Shown here: positions 1-5,758 of the stretch, in pieces | How positions within the stretch are numbered: the first letter of the stretch is position 1 | Layout of the letters: each line of letters opens with the position of its first letter | Source: an uncultured Collinsella sp. | GTDB taxonomy: Bacteria; Actinomycetota; Coriobacteriia; Coriobacteriales; Coriobacteriaceae | Assembly: GCA_900550355.1 (NCBI GenBank) | Contig: URRT01000116.1 | Location: 1-5,758, forward strand | Direction of reading: 5' to 3' | DNA length: 5,758 bases | The notes under the pieces: generated by a model | The model's input: the letters and a program-made list of their open reading frames with translations, nothing else | Told to the model about the DNA's origin: nothing | The model's database searches: none | Position numbers and translations under genes: made by a program

Positions 1-1130
1 TTGGCATCGGCCGAAGTCGCACGCGCGACGTTAGCCAGCGCAAAATCGAGCACCGTGGTATCGACGGGAACAGCCGCCTCGTCCGAGCCGGCGCCTAGGC
101 TCACGCCCTCAACCGGCAAAGGATAGGTGCCCTCGACCTCCATGCGACCCGACGTGATAGTGCCCGTCTTGTCCAGGCACAGCACGTCGACGCGAGCGAG
201 CGTCTCGATGCAGTAGAGCTGCTGTGCCAGCACCTTGCGACGCGCCAGGCGCACCGTGGCGATGGCGAGCACCGACGAGGTCAGCAGCACCAGGCCTTGC
301 GGGATCATGCCCAGCAGGGCGCCCACCGTGGACAGCAGCGCCGAAGAAGGCACACGACCGGCCAGCAGCTCGGAGAAGCACCAGGAAAGCGCGCTATCGC
401 CCGGGGTTCCCGCGGCATCCCACAGCTCGCTCACACTCGAGGCAAACAACGCCAAACCGAGCGGGATCATGATGATGCTCGCAAAGCGCACGATGGCGTT
501 AAGCGCGTTCATGATCTCGGAATTGACCTTTTTGACGTACTTGGCCTCGTTATTAATTTTGGTCACGTAGTTGTCGGCGCCGACATGGATCACGCGGGCG
601 CGCAGCAGGCCCGAGTCGATAAAGCTGCCGCTCATGAGCTCGGAACCGGGCTGCTTCTTAATAAGGTCGCTCTCGCCCGTCAGCAGGCTCTCGTTCACGA
701 GTGCCTCGCCCGAAACCACCACGGCATCAGCAGGAATCTGGTCGCCGCGCCCCAGGCGGATGATGTCGTCGAGCACGATCTGGTCCAGGTCGAGCTCCAC
801 CTCGGCACCGTCGCGCACCGCGATGGCCTTCTTGGAGGTCAGCAGCGTGAGCTTATCGACCATCTTCTTGGAACGCATGGATTGAATGACGCCAATGGCG
901 GTATTGAGGAACACCACGAACAGGAACGTCAGATTCTTAAACGAACCGTTCAAAATGACCAGGAACGCCAAGATCACGTTGATCAAATTAAACAGCGTGC
1001 AGAGGTTCTCGATGATGAGCTCTTTGACCGACTTGGTCTTAAGCTCCATGTTGCGGTTGATCTTACCGGCGGCGATGCGCTCCTCGACCTCGGCGGTCGA
1101 AAGCCCGCGCTCGATATCCGTTGCTGCCAT
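1..1130 (-). CDS. Cation-transporting P-type ATPase (CtpE-like), N-terminal part
   Basis: An ATP-driven cation pump of the inner membrane; the first 376 residues are present and the gene continues past the left edge. Residues 1-42 are a short cytosolic N-terminus without a CxxC metal-binding domain. Hydrophobic segments lie near 43-60, 67-82, 213-231 and 263-293. The actuator domain between the two pairs has LTGES (150-154), the dephosphorylation loop. The phosphorylation motif DKTGTIT is at 320-326, with Asp320 as the phospho-acceptor. The order and the absence of heavy-metal signatures point to the CtpE-like group of HAD-IC ATPases, linked to calcium uptake in mycobacteria; the ion carried here is not shown. 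The TM4 motif reads IPQGL (276-280) instead of the usual PEGL. The start at 1130 has GGGA six bases upstream. In-frame ATG (1142) and GTG (1145) codons lie just before it but have no visible ribosome binding site. It follows a terminator, so it probably has its own promoter, which I could not identify with confidence. Confidence 0.93.
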   Translation of the reverse strand, partial: MAATDIERGLSTAEVEERIAAGKINRNMELKTKSVKELIIENLCTLFNLINVILAFLVILNGSFKNLTFLFVVFLNTAIGVIQSMRSKKMVDKLTLLTSKKAIAVRDGAEVELDLDQIVLDDIIRLGRGDQIPADAVVVSGEALVNESLLTGESDLIKKQPGSELMSGSFIDSGLLRARVIHVGADNYVTKINNEAKYVKKVNSEIMNALNAIVRFASIIMIPLGLALFASSVSELWDAAGTPGDSALSWCFSELLAGRVPSSALLSTVGALLGMIPQGLVLLTSSVLAIATVRLARRKVLAQQLYCIETLARVDVLCLDKTGTITSGRMEVEGTYPLPVEGVSLGAGSDEAAVPVDTTVLDFALANVARATSADA

Positions 1131-1158
1131 ACCACGTCCCATCACGTCGCGTCGGTAT

Positions 1159-1197
1159 AAGAAAACCGCCCGGACCATGCGATGTTCGGACGGTCTT
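1159..1197 (-). terminator. Rho-independent terminator after tRNA-Arg
   Basis: Read on the minus strand, arms at 1193-1184 and 1175-1166 form a ten-pair stem with one A-C mismatch and one G-T pair around an eight-base loop. Four T's (1165-1162) follow, then C and TT. It lies just past the CCA end of the tRNA, where a tRNA transcript should end, and it separates the tRNA from the ATPase gene. On the plus strand the bases after the stem are not a T-run, so it looks one-directional. Confidence 0.75.
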
Positions 1198-1205
1198 ACG
1201 TTCGA

Positions 1206-1282
1206 TGGTGCCCCATGTTGGATTCGAACCAACGGCCTTCTGCTCCGGAGGCAGACGCTCTAATCCCCTGAGCTAATAGGGC
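1206..1282 (-). tRNA. tRNA-Arg (anticodon CCG)
   Basis: A 77-base cloverleaf read on the minus strand. The acceptor stem GCCCTAT pairs with ATGGGGC (one T-G pair), followed by discriminator A and an encoded CCA. The D arm is GCTC/GAGC. The anticodon arm is TCTGC-CTCCGGA-GCAGA, placing CCG at positions 34-36, which reads the arginine codon CGG. The variable loop is five bases. The T arm is GTTGG-TTCGAAT-CCAAC. CGG appears rare in the genes nearby, where CGC and CGT dominate, so this is a minor arginine tRNA. I saw no copy of its 3' end nearby that would mark an integration site. Confidence 0.97.
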
Positions 1283-1293
1283 GAACGGTTGGC

Positions 1294-1323
1294 ATTATAC
1301 CCAAGTGCGCCACGGGCTAACAA
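1294..1323 (-). promoter_or_regulatory. Promoter of tRNA-Arg
   Basis: On the minus strand a perfect TATAAT (1299-1294) lies 18 bases downstream of TTGTTA (1323-1318), which matches four of six bases of the sigma-70 -35 box. Transcription would start near 1287, about five bases before the mature tRNA 5' end. That short leader is typical of tRNA genes. Confidence 0.75.
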
Positions 1324-1371
1324 AAGAATAGAAAAAGCTTTGCAATTACGTGGGAGACACGGCGCAAAGGC

Positions 1372-1393
1372 TCACTTTAGAACGCAAAAGTGA
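1372..1393. promoter_or_regulatory. Inverted repeat, possible operator ahead of aroF
   Basis: TCACTTT (1372-1378) and its exact complement AAAGTGA (1387-1393) are separated by eight bases. The dyad lies in the AT-rich divergent spacer. It ends ten bases before a TATAAA box at 1403 and so covers the place of its -35 element. The size and spacing suit a dimeric repressor or activator. No regulator is identified and binding is inference. Confidence 0.35.
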
Positions 1394-1402
1394 AACAATT
1401 AG

Positions 1403-1408
1403 TATAAA
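1403..1408 (+). promoter_or_regulatory. Candidate -10 box of the aro operon
   Basis: TATAAA matches five of six bases of the sigma-70 -10 consensus and would start transcription near 1414-1415, about 73 bases before aroF. No good -35 box exists at 16-19 bases upstream; the inverted repeat occupies that area, which could mean an activator-dependent promoter. Competing boxes are CATAAT (1420-1425) and TATACA (1425-1430), also without a -35 partner. Confidence 0.35.
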
Positions 1409-1429
1409 CTCACATGCACCATAATATAC

Positions 1430-1454
1430 ACGGCTCGCGATGCGGGCCGTTTTT
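1430..1454 (+). terminator. Leader hairpin with T-run, possible attenuator of the aro operon
   Basis: ACGGCTCGC (1430-1438) pairs over its full nine bases (one T-G) with GCGGGCCGT (1442-1450) around a GAT loop, and five T's run from 1450 to 1454. This has the form of a rho-independent terminator on the plus strand. No gene lies upstream on that strand, and the aroF start is 34 bases further on, so a role in premature termination of the aro transcript is plausible. No T-box sequence or obvious antiterminator is visible. Confidence 0.5.
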
Positions 1455-1475
1455 GCAAAGGCTATCTATCGAGGT

Positions 1476-1481
1476 GAGAGG
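1476..1481 (+). promoter_or_regulatory. Ribosome binding site that fixes the aroF start
   Basis: GAGAGG sits six bases before ATG 1488. An in-frame ATG at 1440 would add 16 residues but falls inside the leader hairpin and has no such site. The family begins with the MIxxLK stretch found at 1488. Confidence 0.75.
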
Positions 1482-1487
1482 CACACC

Positions 1488-2513
1488 ATGATTGCAATTT
1501 TAAAGCAGAGCGCCAGCGACGAGGCCGTCGGCCATATCGTCAGCTGGATTGAGAAGAAGGGTCTCAAGACCGACGTCTCACGCGGCGAGAACGAGACCAT
1601 CATCGGCCTGGTGGGCGATACGACCAAGATCGACCCGTTCCTGCTCGAGTCCATGGATGTCGTCGAGCGCGTGCAGCGCGTCTCCGAGCCCTTTAAGCGT
1701 GCCAACCGCAAATTCCACCCCGAGGACTCCGTCATCGACTGCGGTCACGGCGTCAAGATCGGCGGCGACCAGTTCCAGGTCATCGCCGGCCCGTGCTCCG
1801 TCGAGGGCGAGAACCTTATCCGCATCGCACGCCGCGTAAAGGCCGCCGGTGCCACGATGCTGCGCGGTGGAGCCTACAAGCCCCGCACCTCCCCTTACGC
1901 CTACCAGGGCATGGGCCCGGCCGGCCTGGACCTGCTATGCGAGGCATCCGCCGAGCTCGACATGCCGATCGTCACCGAGATCATGGACCCGCGCGACGTG
2001 CAGGTCTTCCTCGACAAGAAGATCGACGTCATGCAGATTGGCGCTCGCAATGCCCAGAACTTCCCCCTGCTCAAGGAGGTCGGCAAGACGCAGACCCCGA
2101 TCCTGCTCAAGCGCGGCATGTCCGGCACCGTCGATGAGCTGCTCATGGCTGCCGAGTACATCATGAGCGAAGGCAACGACAACGTCATCCTGTGCGAGCG
2201 CGGCATTCGCACCTTCGAGACCCGCACCCGCAATACCTTCGACCTCAACGCCGTGCCGGTGCTGCATCACCTGTCGCACCTACCCGTCGTCGCCGACCCC
2301 AGCCACGCCACCGGCTACACCCGCTATGTCGAGCCCATGGCGCTCGCCGCGACCGCTTGCGGCGCCAACGGCCTGGAGATCGAGGTCCACGACGACCCGA
2401 GCCACGCATGGTCCGACGGCGCCCAGGCCCTCACCCCCGACCAGTTCGACGACACCATGCGCCGCATCCGCGCCATCCGCGAGGTCGTCTGCCAAGAGAC
2501 CGTTCAGGAGTAG
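1488..2513 (+). CDS. aroF: 3-deoxy-7-phosphoheptulonate (DAHP) synthase, Thermotoga-type
   Basis: Condenses phosphoenolpyruvate with erythrose 4-phosphate to DAHP, the first step of the shikimate pathway, in the cytosol. The product is 341 residues, close to the 338 of the Thermotoga maritima enzyme. Residues 1-70 form the ferredoxin-like N-terminal domain (MIAILKQ..., ETIIGLVGD) that binds tyrosine or phenylalanine in relatives. The TIM barrel follows, with IAGPCSVE (99-106), RGGAYKPRTSPYAYQG (126-141), QIGARNAQNF (183-192), LLKRGM (206-211), CERGIRTFE (236-244) and DPSHATG (270-276). Predicted metal ligands are Cys103, His273, Glu299 and Asp310, each one residue on from the Thermotoga set. 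It has neither a chorismate mutase fusion nor the E. coli AroG architecture. It leads the aro cluster; its stop is three bases before tyrA. With the regulatory domain complete, feedback inhibition is likely, but which amino acid acts is not visible. Confidence 0.96.
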   Translation: MIAILKQSASDEAVGHIVSWIEKKGLKTDVSRGENETIIGLVGDTTKIDPFLLESMDVVERVQRVSEPFKRANRKFHPEDSVIDCGHGVKIGGDQFQVIAGPCSVEGENLIRIARRVKAAGATMLRGGAYKPRTSPYAYQGMGPAGLDLLCEASAELDMPIVTEIMDPRDVQVFLDKKIDVMQIGARNAQNFPLLKEVGKTQTPILLKRGMSGTVDELLMAAEYIMSEGNDNVILCERGIRTFETRTRNTFDLNAVPVLHHLSHLPVVADPSHATGYTRYVEPMALAATACGANGLEIEVHDDPSHAWSDGAQALTPDQFDDTMRRIRAIREVVCQETVQE

Positions 2514-2516
2514 CCC

Positions 2517-3431
2517 ATGGGTACGGTGAGAAACGCACGCGTCAACCAGGGCGGCCCCAAGTGCGCCGGGATCGTCGGCTTGGGCCTGATCGGCGGCAGT
2601 TTTGCCCGCGGCTATGCGCAGGCGGGCGTTCGCGTGCTTGCCTGGGACCCCGACGATGACGTGATGACGGCCGCCAGCATGGGCACCGTCGCAGGCGAGC
2701 TCAACGACGAGACGCTCGGCGAATGCGACATCATCGTCCTGGCATGCTACCCCGAGGCCTGCATCGAGTGGCTCGAGGCGCACGCCCAGGCGCTCGCCGA
2801 CGCCACCGACACCGACGCCATCATGGGTCCCGTGGTGATCGACACTGTGGGCGTCAAGGGCATTGTGTGTGAGCGGGCCTTTGAGCTCGCACGAGAGAAC
2901 GGCTTTTACTTTGTGGGCGCACACCCCATGGCGGGCACCCAGTTCTCGGGCTACGCGCACTCCCGCGCCGACCTGTTCCAGGACGCACCGCTCGTGCTCG
3001 TTCCGCCCGCGGTAGACGATGCCCTTAAGCTGGAGCTCTTGGGCCAGGTGCGCGAGATGGTGCGTCCCTTGGGGTTTGGCAAGTTCAGCGTGACTACCGC
3101 CATCGAGCACGACCGCGTGATCGCCTTTACGAGCCAGCTCGCGCACGTGGTGTCCAACGCCTACGTAAAGAGCCCGACCGCCCAGGTCCACCACGGCTTT
3201 TCGGCCGGCAGCTACCGCGACCTCACGCGTGTGGCGCACCTCAACCCGCAGATGTGGTCCGAGCTCATGATCGACGACGCCGACGCGCTTGCCTTCGAGA
3301 TCGACCACCTGATCGATTCGCTCGGCGCCTACAGCCGTGCGCTCAAGAACCGCGACCAGCGTTATCTTAAGAATCTCCTTGCCGAGGGCGATCGCATCAA
3401 GCGCGCACTCGACGACGAGAGCGCCCACTAG
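2517..3431 (+). CDS. tyrA: Prephenate dehydrogenase (TyrA family)
   Basis: Oxidative decarboxylation of prephenate (or arogenate) to the tyrosine precursor, using NAD(P). The 304-residue product begins with a Rossmann fold: GLGLIGGS at 21-28 is the dinucleotide loop and the acidic end of strand 2 is LAWDPDD (41-47). The catalytic-domain signature GAHPMAGT (134-141) holds the His (136) that matches the catalytic histidine of known TyrAs. The helical dimerisation domain carries HDRVIAFTSQLAH (198-210) and GSYRDLTRVA (231-240), typical of substrate binding. There is no ACT domain and no chorismate mutase domain, so this is a minimal single-function TyrA. AGGAG (2506-2510) overlaps the aroF stop region and is six bases before the ATG, so the two genes are probably translationally linked. 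A GTG at 2526 is a weaker alternative start. Choice of prephenate versus arogenate, and of NAD versus NADP, cannot be read from sequence alone. Confidence 0.94.
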   Translation: MGTVRNARVNQGGPKCAGIVGLGLIGGSFARGYAQAGVRVLAWDPDDDVMTAASMGTVAGELNDETLGECDIIVLACYPEACIEWLEAHAQALADATDTDAIMGPVVIDTVGVKGIVCERAFELARENGFYFVGAHPMAGTQFSGYAHSRADLFQDAPLVLVPPAVDDALKLELLGQVREMVRPLGFGKFSVTTAIEHDRVIAFTSQLAHVVSNAYVKSPTAQVHHGFSAGSYRDLTRVAHLNPQMWSELMIDDADALAFEIDHLIDSLGAYSRALKNRDQRYLKNLLAEGDRIKRALDDESAH

Positions 3432-3467
3432 ACCACCCATCACGCCAGGTCGAAAGGACCATAGTTT

Positions 3468-4574
3468 ATGGCGATTACCATCGATATCGACACCGCACGG
3501 CCCTACCAGGTACACGTGGGCACTTTCTTGCTGGAGCAGGCTGGGCCGCTCATTCGCGCCACTGCCGGCGGCACCAAGGCCGTCATCGTGACGGACACCA
3601 ACGTGGGTCCGCTCTACCAGATGCCCGTCAAGCAGAGCCTGGAGGCGTCAGGCTATGAGGTAAGCATCTGTACCTTCGAGGCCGGCGAGGCACACAAGCG
3701 CGCCGAGACCTACGTTGCCATTTTGGAGTTTGTGGCCGAGCATGAGCTTTCGCGCTCCGACGTGATCGTGGCGCTCGGCGGCGGCGTCGTGGGCGACGTG
3801 GCCGGCTTTGTGGCGGCCACCTACATGCGTGGCTGCAAGTTTGTGCAGATCCCCACAAGCCTGCTCGCCATGGTGGATTCGTCGGTGGGCGGCAAGACCG
3901 CCATCGACCTTGCTGCCGGCAAGAACTTGGCCGGCGCCTTTTGGCAGCCGAGCGTGGTTATCGCCGACGTGGGGTGCCTGGCCACCCTCACGCCCGAGCA
4001 GTTCGCTGACGGCTGCGGCGAGGTCGTCAAGCACGCCGTGATCGCCGACCCCGAGCTTTTCGCCGAACTGGAGAAAACCCCGCTCACGCTTGAGCTGCTT
4101 AACCAGGACGTGGCCCGCGTGGCGCTCATCATCGCCCGCAATATCGACATCAAGCGTGCCGTGGTCGTTGCCGACGAGCGCGAGACCAACCAGCGCAAGC
4201 TCCTCAACTTTGGACACAGCGCCGGACACGCCGTCGAGGCCTGCGAGCACTTTGAGCTGGGACACGGCAACTGTGTGTCAATCGGCATGGGCATCATCAC
4301 GCGTGCCGCGGCCCTGCACGGCATTTGCGACGCCGAGCTGCCTGGCCGCATCGAGGAGCTCTGCGCCCGACACGGCCTCAAGACCCGCTGCGAGCTTTCG
4401 GCCGACGCCATCTTTGCCGAGGCGCTGCACGACAAAAAACGCGCCGGTGACACTATCGACCTGGTGATTCCGCACGGCATTAGCCGCTGCAGCATCGACC
4501 GCACGCCGCTTTCCACCTTCCATGATTTAATTGCCGAGGGCCTCGGCCAGAAGGGAGACGCATCCGCATGCTAG
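3468..4574 (+). CDS. aroB: 3-dehydroquinate synthase
   Basis: Converts DAHP to 3-dehydroquinate, shikimate step 2, using NAD and a divalent metal in the cytosol. The 368 residues match the usual 350-370. The N-terminal NAD-binding half contains FEAGEAHK (70-77), ALGGGVVGDVAGFVA (102-116) and IPTSLLAMVDSSVGGKTAID (128-147). The metal ligands are Glu185 in GCGEVVKHA, His250 in LNFGHSAGHAVE and His266 in GHGNCVSIGM. The DKK (322-324) near the C-terminus is also family-typical. All key residues are present, so the enzyme should be active. It lies 36 bases after tyrA. AAAGGA (3453-3458) is nine bases before the ATG, partly in the loop of a weak four-pair hairpin (GGTC 3448-3451 with GACC 3457-3460). 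Its last seven bases overlap aroA, which favours coupled translation. Confidence 0.97.
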   Translation: MAITIDIDTARPYQVHVGTFLLEQAGPLIRATAGGTKAVIVTDTNVGPLYQMPVKQSLEASGYEVSICTFEAGEAHKRAETYVAILEFVAEHELSRSDVIVALGGGVVGDVAGFVAATYMRGCKFVQIPTSLLAMVDSSVGGKTAIDLAAGKNLAGAFWQPSVVIADVGCLATLTPEQFADGCGEVVKHAVIADPELFAELEKTPLTLELLNQDVARVALIIARNIDIKRAVVVADERETNQRKLLNFGHSAGHAVEACEHFELGHGNCVSIGMGIITRAAALHGICDAELPGRIEELCARHGLKTRCELSADAIFAEALHDKKRAGDTIDLVIPHGISRCSIDRTPLSTFHDLIAEGLGQKGDASAC

Positions 4575-5575
4575 CCCGCATCACCCCCTCCCCGCTCAAG
4601 GGCACCGTCCCCGCCATCGCGTCTAAGTCGATGGCGCACCGCTTGATTATCTGCGCTGCGCTCGCCAACGGCGAGACGCACGTCACTTGCAACACCACCT
4701 GCGCCGATATCGAGGCCACGGTGCGCTGCCTCACGGCCCTGGGTGCCCGCATCGAGACCGTCGAGGATGGCTTCCAGGTCCACCCCACCATGAAGAGTAT
4801 TGAGTTCGGCCTGCTCAAGGCACTTGCCGGCGGCACGCTCGACTGCGGCGAGAGCGGCTCCACGCTCCGCTTTATGCTGCCCGTCGCCTGCGCGCTGGGG
4901 GCAGAGGCAACCTTTGTGGGCCAGGGCCGTCTGGGCGCCCGCCCGCTCTCTCCGCTTTCCGACGAGATCATTGCCGCCGGCTGCGACCTACAGGGTCTGG
5001 GCGGTTTTCCGCTCAAGACAAGCGGCCGCATGCGCCCGGGCACCTTTATCCTGCCGGGCAACGTGAGCTCGCAGTACATCTCCGGCCTGCTGCTGGCAGC
5101 CCCGCTTCTGGCCCAGCCCTCCTGCGTGCAGGTGACCGGCCTTATCGAGAGCCGCCCCTATATCAACCTGACCATCCAGGCCATGAAAGCCTTCGGTGTC
5201 GAGGTCAACGTCGAGCGTATCCCCGCCAAGGACGGCCAGCCCGAGATCACGAACTTCCGCGTGAGCAGCGGCTCGTACCGCACGCCTGGCAACGTGGCTG
5301 TCGAGGGCGACTGGTCCAACGCCGCCTTTTGGCTGTGCGCCGGCGCCATCGGTACCGACCCCATCACCGTCGAGGGCGTGTCGCTCAGCTCCGCGCAGGG
5401 TGATCGCAACGTGCTTGCCGCGCTCTCGCGCTTTGGCGCCCGCATCGTGCGCTCCACCAACGCCGCCACCGTGCAGTCCGACAAGCTCGCCGGCTTTGAG
5501 ATGAGTGCGCACGACATCCCCGACCGTAATCTCGGCCGTGGCATCGCTGGCGCAAGGCCGCACGTTCATCCGTGA
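4568..5575 (+). CDS. aroA: EPSP synthase, 5' part of a frameshifted gene
   Basis: 5-enolpyruvylshikimate-3-phosphate synthase joins phosphoenolpyruvate to shikimate 3-phosphate, shikimate step 6. This frame gives 335 residues against about 430 for the family. Recognisable are ASKSMAHR (18-25, Lys20/Ser21/Arg25 of the substrate site), CGESGSTLRF (93-102), RLGARPL (121-127), SSQY (167-170), ESRPYINLT (194-202), EGDWSNAAFW (246-255) and HDIPD (315-319), whose Asp319 matches the E. coli catalytic Asp313. After Asp319 the family sequence stops: residues 320-335 (RNLGRG...) resemble nothing in EPSP synthases and end at TGA 5573-5575, while the true continuation lies in the +1 frame from about 5526. 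AAGGGAG (4551-4557) is ten bases before ATG 4568, inside the end of aroB. As written the product would lack the rest of the N-proximal domain and should be inactive. It is either a recent loss or a sequence error. Confidence 0.9.
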   Translation: MLARITPSPLKGTVPAIASKSMAHRLIICAALANGETHVTCNTTCADIEATVRCLTALGARIETVEDGFQVHPTMKSIEFGLLKALAGGTLDCGESGSTLRFMLPVACALGAEATFVGQGRLGARPLSPLSDEIIAAGCDLQGLGGFPLKTSGRMRPGTFILPGNVSSQYISGLLLAAPLLAQPSCVQVTGLIESRPYINLTIQAMKAFGVEVNVERIPAKDGQPEITNFRVSSGSYRTPGNVAVEGDWSNAAFWLCAGAIGTDPITVEGVSLSSAQGDRNVLAALSRFGARIVRSTNAATVQSDKLAGFEMSAHDIPDRNLGRGIAGARPHVHP

Positions 5576-5758
5576 TTGCGCCCGCCTGCGCATCAAGGAA
5601 TCCGACCGTCTGGCCACCACCACCCGTGAGCTCACCGCGCTGGGCGCACAGGTGCGCATTGCCGGTGACGACCTCATCATCAAGGGTGTCGGCGCCTTTA
5701 CCGGCGGCGAGGTCGATTCGCACAACGACCACCGCATCGCCATGTCGATGGCCGTCTC
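5526..5758 (+). pseudogene. aroA: EPSP synthase, 3' part in the shifted frame (cut by window end)
   Basis: This is the continuation of the frame broken after codon 319 of the preceding entry, read one base on. It begins VISAVASLAQGRTFIRDC, then RLRIKESDRL, whose KESDR equals the KETDR catalytic stretch of E. coli AroA, and ends in SHNDHRIAMSMAV at the window edge. The stretch is open throughout and looks fully conserved. There is no start codon with a ribosome binding site for separate translation. Relative to family members with DIPDLVPV at this place, the residues LVP are missing, which fits a net loss of eight bases at about 5525. It would be restored as one gene with the upstream part if those bases were present. 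Confidence 0.88.

Noticed and set aside
297..1160. A 287-codon plus-strand open frame
   Set aside because: It is antisense to the P-type ATPase, whose motifs are clear, and its own sequence has low-complexity His/Gln/Asp character without any domain.
1206..1282. tRNA-Arg as an integration site for a mobile element
   Set aside because: No integrase and no duplicate of the tRNA 3' end is visible, and the genes on both sides are housekeeping types.
1364..1463. Direct repeat GCAAAGGCT at 1364-1372 and 1455-1463
   Set aside because: Nine bases in a 205-base spacer can recur by chance; the copies have no flanking similarity and no consistent position relative to promoter or start.
1440..1487. Longer start for the DAHP synthase at ATG 1440
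   Set aside because: The added 16 residues overlap the leader hairpin and T-run, lack a ribosome binding site and are absent from the family; ATG 1488 has GAGAGG at proper spacing.
2280..3515. A 411-codon open frame on the minus strand across tyrA and the ends of its neighbours
   Set aside because: It lies opposite strongly recognisable genes, shows no family motif, and is the usual product of GC-rich third codon positions read backwards.
4568..5575. A naturally short EPSP synthase or programmed frameshift
   Set aside because: The 16 residues after Asp319 are unlike the family, there is no slippery heptamer at 5519-5530, and a shift alone would not restore the missing LVP residues.

Overview
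The window reads as ordinary chromosomal DNA from a high-GC bacterium. Codons end mostly in G or C, spacers are short and more AT-rich, Shine-Dalgarno sites are clear, and the 3' CCA of the tRNA is genome-encoded. Gene types and style (a CtpE-like P-type ATPase, a Thermotoga-type DAHP synthase, a separate TyrA) suggest an actinobacterium, perhaps a Coriobacteriia member such as Collinsella. That placement is inference and was not tested by any search.

Layout: the left fifth is on the minus strand. It holds the first 376 residues of a cation-transporting P-type ATPase that runs off the left edge. Upstream of it on the same strand is tRNA-Arg(CCG), with a consensus-like promoter and a rho-independent terminator between it and the ATPase. 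A 205-base AT-rich divergent spacer follows. On the plus strand it carries a 7-bp inverted repeat, a weak -10-like box, and a 9-bp hairpin followed by five T's just ahead of the first aromatic gene.

The remaining three quarters is a tight plus-strand cluster: DAHP synthase (aroF type), prephenate dehydrogenase (tyrA), 3-dehydroquinate synthase (aroB) and EPSP synthase (aroA, cut by the right edge). Gaps are 3 and 36 bases, then a 7-base overlap, so one operon is likely. The products cover shikimate steps 1, 2 and 6 plus the tyrosine branch. DAHPS makes the first seven-carbon acid, AroB cyclises it, AroA makes EPSP (the direct precursor of chorismate), and TyrA draws prephenate toward tyrosine. 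The steps between AroB and AroA, chorismate synthase and the phenylalanine branch are not in the window.

The most notable anomaly is in aroA. The reading frame breaks immediately after the catalytic-region Asp of the HDIPD motif. The rest of the enzyme (RIKESDR and DHRIAMSMAV motifs) continues in the +1 frame, with about three family residues missing, as expected from a net 8-base deletion. Either this copy is a recent pseudogene or the sequence has an error here. I found no mobile element, CRISPR array or undescribed system. The other points of interest are regulatory candidates upstream of the aro operon.
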